64,000 nt of DNA from Hymenobacter mellowenesis (GCF_030581005.1 NZ_JAUQSX010000020.1:1-64000); one strand, 5' to 3'. Positions 51,444-61,071 are shown, numbered from the stretch's first letter. Numbers and translations: made by a program. The notes: generated by a model from the sequence alone, not told the origin.

Positions 51444-52298
51444 ATGCTCGGTAAATGGCTGTTGAGCGGTGGGCTGCTAGCCGGGGCGATGCCTGGCATG
51501 GCGCAAGCGGTAGCAAGTGCGACGAAGGCGCGCATTGTCACAGTAACGGAAGGCCGGGAACCTTACCGTTTCGAAGTGCCGCAGGTGCAACTCGCCGATG
51601 CTGCCGTGGCAACGCGCATCAACCGCCGCATTATGGAACTGGTGATGAACGGGGAAACCAACCCGAGGCTGACCGTGCGCCAGCAGCTGCGGCAGGCTGA
51701 GCGCGCGTGTTGCTACGACGCGGAAGGCGGCCGTGGCTGGAAGACGACCGGACAGGGCCTGACGGGCTGCGACTATGAGGTGCTGCTGAATCAGCAAGGC
51801 TTGCTGTCGCTGAAGTATTTGCAGGAATTCACAGGCGCCTATCCGTGGGAACAGGCCCTGCACGTCACCTTCGACTTGCGCACCGGCCGCCAGCTGGCCT
51901 TGGCCGACCTCGTGACCGACCCGCCCGCGCAACTGACGCGCCGGATGCACGGCGCCATCAGCCGCCGCTTCGGCGAGGCCCTGGCCGAGATGCGCAATGA
52001 GGCGGACTCAGCGGATATCGCATTCGTCGCCGAGCGATTCTGCTGGGACTGGGCCGCCAAACGGGTGCGGTTCGAGAGTGACTCTGGTCCTGTTGAGGCC
52101 GACCGCGCATCGGAACCTAATTTGGAAAGCTTCGCCCTCACGCCAACCGAGCTGCGGTTGTATTACGAGCGGATGCTGCCGCACGTCATTCTGAATTACG
52201 AGCCCGAAACCACTTACCATTTTTCCTACGCCCGGGTGCAGCCGCGCGGGCTGCTGCTGCCAGTGGCTGCCCGGGCCCGGCAGGTGAAGCCGAAATAA
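51444..52298 (+). CDS. Secreted DUF3298/PdaC-like protein
   Basis: 284 residues from ATG 51444. A signal peptide (LLSGGLLAGAMPGMAQA) precedes a body resembling PdaC/RsiV C-terminal domains (EVPQVQLADAAVATRINRRI; CDYEVLLNQQGLLSLKYLQE; RTGRQLALADLVTDP; FALTPTELRLYYERMLP). These are usually periplasmic domains of unknown chemistry. It is probably co-transcribed with the ABC permease. Confidence 0.75.
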   Translation: MLGKWLLSGGLLAGAMPGMAQAVASATKARIVTVTEGREPYRFEVPQVQLADAAVATRINRRIMELVMNGETNPRLTVRQQLRQAERACCYDAEGGRGWKTTGQGLTGCDYEVLLNQQGLLSLKYLQEFTGAYPWEQALHVTFDLRTGRQLALADLVTDPPAQLTRRMHGAISRRFGEALAEMRNEADSADIAFVAERFCWDWAAKRVRFESDSGPVEADRASEPNLESFALTPTELRLYYERMLPHVILNYEPETTYHFSYARVQPRGLLLPVAARARQVKPK

Positions 52299-52314
52299 GG
52301 AGAACTGAATGTTA

Positions 52315-52322
52315 TACATTTG
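52315..52322 (+). promoter_or_regulatory. -7 box of the HTH regulator, inside its operator
   Basis: TACATTTG, 21 bp before the ATG; its last four bases are part of the first operator repeat. Confidence 0.55.
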
Positions 52323-52343
52323 CGCAAACCTCATTTGTGCAAT
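52319..52343 (+). promoter_or_regulatory. Tandem operator-like palindromes
   Basis: TTTGCGCAAA (52319-52328) and TTTGTGCAAT (52334-52343), 15 bp apart and ending at the ATG. They overlap the -7 box, so binding would repress; autoregulation by the HTH protein is likely but inferred. Confidence 0.5.
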
Positions 52344-53153
52344 ATGGTGGCCATTCCCGCTTCCGAAACCATTGACCGACGCTTCGCTGAACTCATTCAG
52401 CAGTTTGGGCTCACCAAAAACAGCTTTGCCATTTCGCTGGGTAAAACGGCCAGCGTGGTTCAGCACCTCATCGACGGCCGTAATAAACCTGGTTACGACC
52501 TGCTGTGCAAAGTTTTTGAGGTCTACCCAAATGTCTCAAGAGACTGGCTCTTGCTCGGCCGCGGCCCCATGCTGGTGGGCGGCGAGCCCATTGCCCGGCC
52601 TGCGCCGCGCCCTGCGGCCACTGCCCCCGAGCCACCGCTGGAACCCATCGACCGCTCGGAATTTGAAGCCCGCACGCCGCGCCGCGCAGGCCCCGGCGTA
52701 GCCGGCTCCCGGCTGCAACCGGACGAAATCAACGCCACGCTCGCCCTCGCCAACGCTGCCCAGCAGCCCGCCCGCCCCGCCGCACCCGAGTTGCAGTGGT
52801 TTGCGCACACTCCGCCGGTGGAAGAATCCCCTGCGACCGCTCAAGCACCTGTTGCCCCCGAAACCAAAGCGGCTCCGGCGCCTGAGTTCCACGCTCCCGT
52901 AGCTCCCCCGGCACCAACGCCCATTCCGGCGCCGGCCGTGGAGCCGAAAGCCGCCGTTGCGGCTGCCGCGCAAGTGCTGGCTCCTCCTGCTCCCGCACCC
53001 GCGGCAAATCCCGAACTTTACATCTCTGCCGCGCTGCACGCCCAGCACCTGCAGCACCAGCTGGCCCTGGCCGAAATGCGCAACCAGCACCTGCTGGAGC
53101 AGCAACAAATGCTGCGCGAGATGCTGGCCATGGCCCGGCAGGCCATGGTTTAG
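52344..53153 (+). CDS. XRE-type HTH regulator with long disordered linker
   Basis: 269 residues from ATG 52344. A phage-repressor-like HTH (about 8-75; RFAELIQQFGLTKNSFAISL, RNKPGYDLLCKVFEVYPN) is followed by RDWLLLGRGPM, seen in many CI-like N-domains. A Pro/Ala-rich segment (about 85-215) and a Gln/Leu-rich C-terminal helix (about 228-268) follow, the latter likely a coiled coil for oligomerisation. There is no peptidase domain. Two TTTGYGCAAW repeats overlap its promoter. Confidence 0.75.
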   Translation: MVAIPASETIDRRFAELIQQFGLTKNSFAISLGKTASVVQHLIDGRNKPGYDLLCKVFEVYPNVSRDWLLLGRGPMLVGGEPIARPAPRPAATAPEPPLEPIDRSEFEARTPRRAGPGVAGSRLQPDEINATLALANAAQQPARPAAPELQWFAHTPPVEESPATAQAPVAPETKAAPAPEFHAPVAPPAPTPIPAPAVEPKAAVAAAAQVLAPPAPAPAANPELYISAALHAQHLQHQLALAEMRNQHLLEQQQMLREMLAMARQAMV

Positions 53154-53154
53154 G

Positions 53155-54489
53155 TCAGGCGAAAATGCCCACTTCCTCAGCCTCCATCAGCCCATTGGCA
53201 TTCACGGCGGTGAGGCGCAGGGCCTTCATCTCGCCCACCAGCAGCGGGTCATACTTGGCGGCCACGCGGATGTAGTTGGGCGTAAAGCCTTCCATCTGGC
53301 CGTTGGTCACGTCATCCTCGAATAGCACGTCGGTTTCCAGGCCCAGGTGCTGCTCGTAGAAATAGCGCTTTTTCTTTTCCGAAAGGCTACGGAGTTGCGT
53401 CATGCGCTCATGGCGCACCCGGTCCTGCACGCGGCCGGGCAGGCTGGGCGCCAGCGTATCGGGCCGCTCCGAGTAGGGGAATACGTGCAAGTAGGAGATG
53501 GGGAGCTCGTTCAGGAAATTGTAGGTGTCGAGGAAGTCGGCCTCGGTTTCGCCCGGAAAGCCCACAATCACATCGACCCCAATGCAGGCATGCGGCATCA
53601 GTTCCTTGATGCGAGCCACGCGCTGGGCGTAGAGCGCGCGGCGGTATCGGCGGCGCATCAGGCCCAGAATCTTGTCTGAACCGCTCTGCAGCGGGATGTG
53701 GAAGTGCGGCATAAACCGCTCCGACGCGGCCACGGTGGTCAGAATTTCATCCGTCAGCAAATTCGGCTCGCAGCTGCTGATGCGGAACCGGCGGATGCCG
53801 CTCACCTCATCCAACGCCTGCACGAGTTGTGTAAAATCTTCGCGGCGCTCGCGCTCGGGGCCCTGCAGGCCGAAGTCGCCGAGGTTAACGCCGGTGAGCA
53901 CAATTTCCTTCACGCCGGTCTCGGCCATCTTCTCCACGCGCTCCACTACGCTGGCCACGCTGCCCGAGCGGCTGCCGCCCCGCGCCAACGGAATGGTGCA
54001 GAACGAGCAGGAGTAGTCGCAGCCGTCCTGCACTTTGAGGAAGGTGCGGGTGCGGTCGCCAAACGAGTGGGCGGCCACAAACTCGGTGGCTTCCGAGATG
54101 GGGGAGGCATGCACCGCGCCCGGCTGGCCAGCGGCTGGCTTCTTGAAATCAGCCAGAATATCGACCAGTTGAAATTTCTCGGCCGCGCCGAGCACAGCAC
54201 TCACGCCCGGAATGGTGGCAATTTCCTGCGGCTTGAGCTGGGCGTAGCAGCCCACGATGGCCACAAAGGCATCAGGGTTGTGCTTGAGGGCCTGCTGCAC
54301 CACCTTCCGGCACTTGCGGTCGGCGTGGTCGGTCACGGAGCAGGTGTTGATAACGTATAGGTCGGCCCCGGCTTCAAAGGCAATTTTCTGGAAGCCTTTC
54401 TCCTCAAACTGCCGGCCGATGGCCGACGTTTCGGAGAAGTTCAGCTTGCAGCCGAGGGTATAAAAGGCAACGGATTGGGGGGTAGGCAT
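53155..54489 (-). CDS. mtaB: tRNA t6A37 methylthiotransferase
   Basis: 444 residues from ATG 54489 (MPTPQSVAFYTLGCKLNFSE); the frame reaches 54594, but that part lies over the promoter. N-terminal cluster cysteines C14, C50 and C81; radical-SAM cysteines C157, C161 and C164 in GCDYSCSFC. The TLGCKLN start and short N-domain fit the MtaB/YqeV group, which converts t6A37 to ms2t6A37, rather than MiaB or RimO. A TACCTTTG box lies 7 bp before the start, so the mRNA is probably leaderless. Confidence 0.93.
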   Translation of the reverse strand: MPTPQSVAFYTLGCKLNFSETSAIGRQFEEKGFQKIAFEAGADLYVINTCSVTDHADRKCRKVVQQALKHNPDAFVAIVGCYAQLKPQEIATIPGVSAVLGAAEKFQLVDILADFKKPAAGQPGAVHASPISEATEFVAAHSFGDRTRTFLKVQDGCDYSCSFCTIPLARGGSRSGSVASVVERVEKMAETGVKEIVLTGVNLGDFGLQGPERERREDFTQLVQALDEVSGIRRFRISSCEPNLLTDEILTTVAASERFMPHFHIPLQSGSDKILGLMRRRYRRALYAQRVARIKELMPHACIGVDVIVGFPGETEADFLDTYNFLNELPISYLHVFPYSERPDTLAPSLPGRVQDRVRHERMTQLRSLSEKKKRYFYEQHLGLETDVLFEDDVTNGQMEGFTPNYIRVAAKYDPLLVGEMKALRLTAVNANGLMEAEEVGIFA

Positions 54490-54496
54490 AGTCCCG

Positions 54497-54504
54497 CAAA
54501 GGTA
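54497..54504 (-). promoter_or_regulatory. -7 box of mtaB
   Basis: TACCTTTG on the minus strand, 7 bp before the ATG. Confidence 0.6.
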
Positions 54505-54529
54505 CGGCCGGGGGCCAGAACGACGTAGC

Positions 54530-56392
54530 CTAACGCCGGGCAAAGTCCTGCATGGACAGCTGCTCCAGCGCTTCGGCGAGTTCCACCTGGGCATCGGGCA
54601 CGGTGCCGTCGCGCTCCCAAGTGTGGCGGCTCACGTTGTCGTAGGTCACAATGCCGGCCGGCGAAACGGCTCCGAAACCATCATTATAAGTATAAAAAGC
54701 AAACGGAACGGCGTGTGGCGCCAGCAGGTCGCGGCTCCATACGTAGGTGTTGGCCGGCAATTGCAGCTGGTGCAGCAGCGTGGCCGCCACATCGGTTTGC
54801 GAGCCGATGGTGCTCACCACACGCCCGCGGCTTTCGGGCCGGATGGCGCCGCCGGCCAGCAGCAGCGGAATGTGAAATTTCTTCGGGCTCTGGTTGGTCG
54901 AATTGCCCGGCAAGGTGTGGCCGTGGTCGGCCACGAGCACCAGCAGGGTGTTGGCGTACCACGGCTGCTTTTTCGCGGCTTGCAGGAATTTCCCCAGCGT
55001 GTAATCCGTGTAAAAAACCGAGTTGCGAAACTGAGCTACTTCCGTTGCGCCGGGAAACCGGGTTTTCATCGGCACATCAAATGGCTCGTGGCTGCTCAGG
55101 GTGAAGGCCGTCACGAAAAACGGCTGCCGCTGCTGGTTCAGGTCGGCCAGTATGCGGTTGAACAGCACGCCATCGTGGGCGCCCCACTTCGAGTTTTGTT
55201 CCGAGGTGGCAAAATCGGCCCGCTCGGTGAGGTGCTCGTACCCGGCCGTTTGCAGGTAGCTTTTCATGTTGGCAAACGCCAGCTCGCCGCCGTAGTAGTA
55301 GCGCGAGCTGTAGCCCGCCGTAGCCAGCGTGCGGCACAGGTGCGGCAGGTTCTCCGTCTTGCGCGGAAACTTGATGATGCTCGTCGTCGGCTGGTTGGGG
55401 TAGCCCGACAGCAGCGCCACCAGCCCTTTCTGGCTGCGGTCGCCGGCCGCATAGACGTTATTGAACAGCACCCCCGTGCGGGCCAGGCTGTCCAGGTTAG
55501 GCGTCACGCCCTTTTCGCCGCCCACGCTGCCCACCAGCTTGGCAGTAAAGCTCTCCAGAATAATAAACAGCACGTTCGGCCGCGTGGTCGTCAGCACCGA
55601 CACGGCCGAATCGGCAGGAGCCGGCGCACCCACGGCCAACGGGTAGAGGCCGGCCACCAGCCGCCGGGCCGTGCTATCGGCCATAAAGGGCGCCAGGGGT
55701 TTCTCCTCGGCTCGCAGCACCAGCGCACTCATAAAATTCCAGGGCGCGTTCAGGGCCGCGTGGTTGGCGAAGGGCGTGCGCGAAAAATACACGTCGCTTT
55801 GGTTCACCGGAATCTGCTGGGTGCCGCCGCGCAGGGGCACCACCAGCAGCGCCGTGTAGAGCAGGCTGGCCAGCGCCGCCCGCCCGCGCCCAAACCACGC
55901 CGGCAGCGCCGGCAGCCGGCCCACCACCCCTCGATAAAGCCACCAGCCACCCAGGCAAAGCCCCACCAGCAGCGCCAGCAGCAACCCCACCGGCGCACTG
56001 CCCGCCGAAGCCGCCATCTCCGCCGGAGAACTCAGGTACTGTAGCGGCGTGTCGTCGAGGCGGAAACCCCAGGCGCGGTACAGCTCCAAATCAACCACTG
56101 TCATCAGCGCCAGCAGACCCCCAATCAACCCTGTATAAGCCGCAAGCAACCCCCGCAGGGGCAGTTTGGGAAAGAGGCTGCCCACTGCTATTAATAGAAA
56201 AGGCAACAAGCTGATGTAAGCCGCCGCCGAAGCATCCAGCCGCAACCCGTACCCGAACGTGGCCGCCAGCGTGCTCATCGAAAGCTGGGAAGCAGCGGCG
56301 TGCTCATAGCCTAAAAACAAAGCCCGGCCCAGCCCAAAAAAAAGCAGCCAGAACAAAAAGTAGCGCGGCTGAAACGCAAAGCGGTTTTTCAC
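54530..56392 (-). CDS. LTA-synthase-family sulfatase-fold membrane enzyme
   Basis: 620 residues from GTG 56392. About five N-terminal membrane helices (10-180) are followed by a periplasmic alkaline-phosphatase-fold domain (about 265-600). The markers are LFIILESFTAKLVGSVGGEK (metal-binding Glu), AAGDRSQKGLVALLSGYPNQ (likely nucleophile region), VADHGHTLPG and SQTDVAATLLHQL. The family includes LtaS, OpgB and EptA-like phosphoglycerol or phosphoethanolamine transferases; a Gram-negative member probably modifies membrane lipids or glycans. A TATCTTTG box lies 4 bp before the GTG. Confidence 0.88.
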   Translation of the reverse strand: MKNRFAFQPRYFLFWLLFFGLGRALFLGYEHAAASQLSMSTLAATFGYGLRLDASAAAYISLLPFLLIAVGSLFPKLPLRGLLAAYTGLIGGLLALMTVVDLELYRAWGFRLDDTPLQYLSSPAEMAASAGSAPVGLLLALLVGLCLGGWWLYRGVVGRLPALPAWFGRGRAALASLLYTALLVVPLRGGTQQIPVNQSDVYFSRTPFANHAALNAPWNFMSALVLRAEEKPLAPFMADSTARRLVAGLYPLAVGAPAPADSAVSVLTTTRPNVLFIILESFTAKLVGSVGGEKGVTPNLDSLARTGVLFNNVYAAGDRSQKGLVALLSGYPNQPTTSIIKFPRKTENLPHLCRTLATAGYSSRYYYGGELAFANMKSYLQTAGYEHLTERADFATSEQNSKWGAHDGVLFNRILADLNQQRQPFFVTAFTLSSHEPFDVPMKTRFPGATEVAQFRNSVFYTDYTLGKFLQAAKKQPWYANTLLVLVADHGHTLPGNSTNQSPKKFHIPLLLAGGAIRPESRGRVVSTIGSQTDVAATLLHQLQLPANTYVWSRDLLAPHAVPFAFYTYNDGFGAVSPAGIVTYDNVSRHTWERDGTVPDAQVELAEALEQLSMQDFARR

Positions 56393-56396
56393 CCCG

Positions 56397-56404
56397 CAAA
56401 GATA
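56397..56404 (-). promoter_or_regulatory. -7 box of the LTA-synthase-like gene
   Basis: TATCTTTG on the minus strand, 4 bp before the GTG start. Confidence 0.55.
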
Positions 56405-56578
56405 ACCCCAGACCCAGCCTAGCCTTGAAAATTGGAGCTCAACCTAACGAGGTGGTTTTCTTTGAAAAAAGAGCAGGTGGTGGTGTATGGAAAAGGGCAA
56501 AGGGCAGGAAAATCCGTTTCATTTTAGAAATCACCCCAAAAAATTAGGGGTATGCACGGCCAAAATTGATTCTTTCTT

Positions 56579-56586
56579 TATCTTTG
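56579..56586 (+). promoter_or_regulatory. -7 box of glnN
   Basis: TATCTTTG, 54 bp before the ATG at 56641. Confidence 0.65.
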
Positions 56587-56640
56587 CCTCAGAATTTACA
56601 ACTCATCCAGTCAATAATCCCCCCGTCGGTTCTCTCTTTT

Positions 56641-58830
56641 ATGGCCACCCTTCGCTTCAAAGCCCTCGAACTCGTCAACCAGCGCCGCCCCATTACCGTG
56701 GTGCCCGCTGCCGCCCGCCGCTCCGATAGCTACGGGCAAAGCGTGTTCAACCTCGAAGCCATGCGGGCCACCATGCCCGGTGACTACTTCAAGAAGCTGC
56801 AGGCCGCCATCAAGCAAGGTGCCACCGTGGAGCGCAACGTGGCCGACGCCGTGGCTTCGGCCATGAAAACCTGGGCCATGGCCAAGGGCGCTACCCACTA
56901 CACCCACTGGTTCCAACCCCTGACCGGCGCCACCGCCGAAAAGCACGACTCCTTCTTCGACCTCAACTCCGACGGGCGGCCGATTGAAAACTTCAAGGGC
57001 TCGGCCCTCGTGCAGCAGGAGCCCGACGCCTCGTCGTTCCCCAACGGCGGCATCCGCAACACCTTCGAGGCCCGCGGTTACACCGCCTGGGACCCCACCT
57101 CGCCCGCTTTCATCATCGAAACCGTGGGCGCTAAAACGCTGTGTATCCCCACCATTTTCGTGGCCTACACCGGCGAGGCGCTCGACTACAAAGCCCCGCT
57201 GCTGAAGTCGCTGGGCGTGCTGGAAAAGGCGGCCGTGGAGGTTTGCCAGTACTTCGACAAAGACGTGAACCGCGTGAACACCACGCTGGGCATCGAGCAG
57301 GAGTACTTCCTGGTTGACAAGGCCTTGTACGACGCCCGCCCCGACCTTGTGATGACCGGCCGCACCCTGTTCGGCCACACCCCGGCCAAGGGCCAGCAGC
57401 TCGACGACCATTACTTCGGCTCGATTCCCGCCCGCGTGCACGGCTTCATGCTGGAGTTTGAGGAAGAAGCCAACCTGCTCGGCATCCCGCTGCGCACCCG
57501 TCACAACGAGGTGGCCCCCAACCAGTTTGAGTGTGCCCCCACCTTCGAGGACGCCAACCTGGCCGTGGACCACAACCAGCTGCTGATGGACGTGATGGAC
57601 CGTGTAGCCGAGCGCCACAACTTCAAAGTGCTGCTGCACGAGAAGCCCTTCGCCGGCGTGAACGGCAGCGGCAAGCACAACAACTGGGCCATGAGCACCG
57701 ACACCGGCGTGAACCTGCTCGCCCCCGGCCGCCGCCCCAAGGAAAACCTGCAATTCCTGGCCTTCCTCATCACCACCATTAAAGCGGTGCACCGCTACGC
57801 CGATTTGATGCGCGCCAGCATTGCCTCGGCCTCGAACGACCACCGCTTGGGCGCCAACGAAGCCCCGCCGGCCATCATGTCGGTGTTCCTGGGCTCGATG
57901 CTGGACTCGGTGCTCGAAGAGCTGGAGCGCACGGCTAAACTACCGCTCGACAAAGGCGACAACATTTACCTCAAGCTGGGCATCGACAAGATTCCGCCCA
58001 TCCTGCTCGACAACACCGACCGCAACCGCACCTCGCCCTTTGCCTTCACCGGCAACAAGTTCGAGCTGCGCGCCGTGGGCTCGTCGGCCAATTGCTCCTC
58101 GGCCATGACAGTGCTCAATACCATCGTCGCCGACCAGCTCATCGACTTCAAAACGGCCGTCGATGCCCTCATCGAGCAAGGCAAGAAGAAGGAAGTGGCC
58201 ATTGTGGAAGTGCTACGCGAGTACGTCATCTCCTCGAAAAACATTCGTTTTGAGGGCAATGGCTACTCCGACGAGTGGAAGGAAGAAGCCGCCCGCCGCG
58301 GCTTGAGCAACATCCCGACCACGCCGCAGGCCCTCGATGCGCTGGTGCGCGAAGACGCCGAGGAACTTTTTGCCCGCCACGGCATCTTCTCCCGCGTGGA
58401 GCTCCATGCCCGCCACGAGATTTTGCTCGAGGAGTACATGAAGAAAATCCAGATTGAAAGCCGCGTGATGGGCGACCTGGCCATCAACCATATCATCCCG
58501 ACTGCGTTACAGTACCAAACCAAGCTGATTGACAACGTGCGCGGCCTGCGCGAACTGGGCCTCGACGATGAGCACAGCCAGGTGACGGTGGAGATGATTA
58601 AGGCCATCTCGCGCCACGTATCGACCATTAAAACCAATGCCGACGCTATGACGGAGGCACGCAAGCAAGCCAATAAAATCGCAGACGGCCGCGAAATCGC
58701 CGTGACCTACTGCGAACAGGTTAAACCGAAATTCGACCCCATCCGCCGCGCCGTTGACAAGCTCGAGCAGATGGTGGCCGACGAGGACTGGCCGCTGGTG
58801 AAGTACCGCGAACTGTTGTTCAGCCGGTAG
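56641..58830 (+). CDS. glnN: Glutamine synthetase, type III
   Basis: 729 residues from ATG 56641 (MATLRFKALELVNQRRP); the frame to 56566 overlaps the promoter. GSIII length and markers: FPNGGIRNTFEARGYTAWDP, GIEQEYFLVDK (metal ligands), RHNEVAPNQFECAPTF, and NGSGKHNNWAMSTDTG (ATP/ammonia site). It assimilates ammonium into glutamine. GSIII is typical of Bacteroidota. It has its own promoter and terminator. Confidence 0.97.
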   Translation: MATLRFKALELVNQRRPITVVPAAARRSDSYGQSVFNLEAMRATMPGDYFKKLQAAIKQGATVERNVADAVASAMKTWAMAKGATHYTHWFQPLTGATAEKHDSFFDLNSDGRPIENFKGSALVQQEPDASSFPNGGIRNTFEARGYTAWDPTSPAFIIETVGAKTLCIPTIFVAYTGEALDYKAPLLKSLGVLEKAAVEVCQYFDKDVNRVNTTLGIEQEYFLVDKALYDARPDLVMTGRTLFGHTPAKGQQLDDHYFGSIPARVHGFMLEFEEEANLLGIPLRTRHNEVAPNQFECAPTFEDANLAVDHNQLLMDVMDRVAERHNFKVLLHEKPFAGVNGSGKHNNWAMSTDTGVNLLAPGRRPKENLQFLAFLITTIKAVHRYADLMRASIASASNDHRLGANEAPPAIMSVFLGSMLDSVLEELERTAKLPLDKGDNIYLKLGIDKIPPILLDNTDRNRTSPFAFTGNKFELRAVGSSANCSSAMTVLNTIVADQLIDFKTAVDALIEQGKKKEVAIVEVLREYVISSKNIRFEGNGYSDEWKEEAARRGLSNIPTTPQALDALVREDAEELFARHGIFSRVELHARHEILLEEYMKKIQIESRVMGDLAINHIIPTALQYQTKLIDNVRGLRELGLDDEHSQVTVEMIKAISRHVSTIKTNADAMTEARKQANKIADGREIAVTYCEQVKPKFDPIRRAVDKLEQMVADEDWPLVKYRELLFSR

Positions 58831-58891
58831 TTCCTAGCGGACGGAATCGGGTCCGGTGTTGGGTGGGAATTCTCGCCGCGCCCCGGTTTTT

Positions 58892-58922
58892 AAAGAGGTG
58901 TCTCCGTGAGGCGCCTTTTTTT
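58892..58922 (+). terminator. Probable terminator after glnN
   Basis: Stem AGGTGTCT / AGGCGCCT (two G-T pairs) extended by A-T pairs, a 5-base loop, then a run of seven T. Confidence 0.7.
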
Positions 58923-58986
58923 GGCCGTCGGCCGCAAACGATTGCGGGTGTAAGTATTGGACTGATACGGCGGCTGACGGGTTTGG

Positions 58987-59523
58987 TTACTTCGTGGTTT
59001 TGGCAGGAGCGGAGGGGCCCAGCAGCAACGGTAACCGCGGGGTGTGCGTGTCCCGGTCATCGTCCAGCACTTCGACGCTGCTGCCGGGGTCGGGCACGAG
59101 CATGCGCCATGTGGCGCTACGAAGCTCGTCGAGCTTGTCGAGGGCGTCGCTGATGGTGGGGTTGGCCTTGAGCTTGTCGAACAAGCCGCTTTTGTTGCCG
59201 GCCACAATCAGCTTCTCGATGACGAAGGGCAGCACCCAGCCCACTACATTGGAGGCCAGCGCACCGCGCAAGCCCAGCCGCAAGAGCAGGCGGGTGGTCA
59301 TTTGTTCCAACAGCAACACGCGGGCAGCGGGCAGGGCCTTGTCGGCTAGGAAGTCAGCCACCAGCTTTAGATTACCTTTTTCGACCTCGGCACGCAGCAC
59401 GTCCTGCACGCTGTCGAGCGCCCGGGCGGCCAGCTGACGAAACAAGCGGCCCGTTTGCCAGGCCGCGAGGCCTGTGACGCGGGCCGCGCCCAGGATTGCG
59501 GGAAGAAAGCGAGGTTTTTTCAT
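58987..59523 (-). CDS. Helical protein of unknown function
   Basis: 178 residues from ATG 59523 (MKKPRFLPAIL); the longer frame from 59610 has no coding look. Mostly helical and basic, with one moderately hydrophobic stretch (GALASNVVGWVLPFVIEKLI, about 90-110). No signal peptide or family recognised. Convergent with glnN. Confidence 0.6.
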   Translation of the reverse strand: MKKPRFLPAILGAARVTGLAAWQTGRLFRQLAARALDSVQDVLRAEVEKGNLKLVADFLADKALPAARVLLLEQMTTRLLLRLGLRGALASNVVGWVLPFVIEKLIVAGNKSGLFDKLKANPTISDALDKLDELRSATWRMLVPDPGSSVEVLDDDRDTHTPRLPLLLGPSAPAKTTK

Positions 59524-59723
59524 TCGAATAAGCCCACGGGGGGCTGCAGATTTAATTTGTCGGGTAGGAACGCAGTAAGGAGAAATTGGGTTAGGCCCGG
59601 CAGTGAGCAAAGAAGTGTGCTTAATTAAAAAACAATTAAAAGCACGCCCGAGGCTGTCAGATTAATAACCTGAGGCCGTATTGCTTGTTAAGTTGTGGCC
59701 GAAAAGGCACGTTATTCTTCGAT

Positions 59724-60089
59724 ATGTCAGACTTGCTGCTGGATATAAATTTACAACAGTCACCGGACGAGTATTTTGGCGGTGAGTGGCAGGTGGCCAA
59801 CCGCGTGCTGAACCACAACGACCCCGGTAGTCCGCTGGCGCAGGCCGCCAAGCTAGTGTTGGCTCCGGGCCAACTCGAAGCCAAGCCGATTCCGCCCGGA
59901 CCCAGCCAGACCGGCCAGTGGGCGGTGATGCGCGACGAAATCCTGAATCGCCCGTACCTGAATTTTGAGCTGCCGAACGAGGCCACGCGCGCGTTGGTGA
60001 CGCGCCTGCGCCGTTCGGCCGACGGCCTGCACAGCCAGCTGAATCTGTATTTTGCGTCGGGCATGGAAATGCAGCTCGACCGCGCCTGA
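59724..60089 (+). CDS. Small protein of unknown function
   Basis: 121 residues from ATG 59724. Sequence features include QQSPDEYFGGEWQVANRVLN and EATRALVTRLRRSADGLHSQ. No signal peptide and no recognised family. It starts a two-gene stretch with the PAS protein. Confidence 0.6.
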   Translation: MSDLLLDINLQQSPDEYFGGEWQVANRVLNHNDPGSPLAQAAKLVLAPGQLEAKPIPPGPSQTGQWAVMRDEILNRPYLNFELPNEATRALVTRLRRSADGLHSQLNLYFASGMEMQLDRA

Positions 60090-60124
60090 TTGTTTGTTTC
60101 CGAACCTTAATTTCTTGTTTGTTC

Positions 60125-61048
60125 GTGAGTACTTCGCCTTCCGTCAATCCATTGCCCGCTGAGGCGCTGCCAATTGGCGCGGCCCAGGGCCAGGTAGGGC
60201 CCGAGCAGTTTACGTTTCTGGCCGACATGATTCCGCAGCTGGTCTGGATAACGGACCCGACGGGATTCCACACCTACTTCAACCAGCGCTGGATTGATTA
60301 CACCGGCTACGACCTGGCCGACAGCGTGGGCCCCGACATGTGGAACAACCTGCTGCACCCCGACGACCAAACGCGCGCCCGCCAGGTGTGGGGGCACTCG
60401 CTGGCCACCGGCGACGACTACGAAATCGAGTACCGCTTCAAGGGCCGCGACGGCCAGTACCGCTGGTTTCTGGGCCAGGCGCGGCCCCGGCGCGACGAGG
60501 GCGGCCGCATCATTGCCTGGTTTGGCACCTGCACCGACATTCAGGACCAGAAACAGGCCCAGCATGCCCAGCAGGAGCGCGAAGAAGAGTTTACCACCTT
60601 GGCCGACAACATGGCCCAGCTGGCTTGGATGACGCGGCCCGACGGCTACATCTACTGGTACAACCGGCGCTGGTATGACTACACCGGCACCACGCTGGAG
60701 GAGATGCAGGGCTGGGGCTGGGACAAAGTACATCACCCCGATTACATCAACGGCGTGGTGGAATTCGTGTCGAAGGCTTGGACCGTCGGCGAGCCCTTTG
60801 AGCTGACCTTTCCCTTGCGCGGCAAAGACGGGCAGTACCGCTGGTTTCTGACCCGCGCCGAGCCCATCCGCAACGAAAAGGGCGAGCTGGTGCGCTGGCT
60901 GGGCACCAACACCGACATCACCGCCATGCGCGAGTTGCAGCAGCAGCTCGAAACGGCTTATTCCGACCTCGAAGCCAAGGTAATGTTCCGCAACCTGGAT
61001 TTGGAGCGCGAAGTGAAGCAGTTGCGCGAGGCCGCCGCTGGCAAATAG
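60125..61048 (+). CDS. PAS-PAS protein without an output domain
   Basis: 307 residues from GTG 60125 (TTG at 60119 is possible). Two PAS_3/PAC modules: the first about 25-140 (FLADMIPQLVWITDPTGFHT, ending WFGTCTDI), the second about 155-280 (LADNMAQLAWMTRPDGYIYW, ending WLGTNTDIT). A C-terminal helix of coiled-coil type (about 275-305; LQQQLETAYSDLEAKV) follows. There is no kinase, GGDEF or HTH domain, so it may be a partner or truncated sensor. A perfect tetraloop terminator follows. Confidence 0.85.
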   Translation: MSTSPSVNPLPAEALPIGAAQGQVGPEQFTFLADMIPQLVWITDPTGFHTYFNQRWIDYTGYDLADSVGPDMWNNLLHPDDQTRARQVWGHSLATGDDYEIEYRFKGRDGQYRWFLGQARPRRDEGGRIIAWFGTCTDIQDQKQAQHAQQEREEEFTTLADNMAQLAWMTRPDGYIYWYNRRWYDYTGTTLEEMQGWGWDKVHHPDYINGVVEFVSKAWTVGEPFELTFPLRGKDGQYRWFLTRAEPIRNEKGELVRWLGTNTDITAMRELQQQLETAYSDLEAKVMFRNLDLEREVKQLREAAAGK

Positions 61049-61071
61049 GATTGGCAGGATAAGGATAGTTC

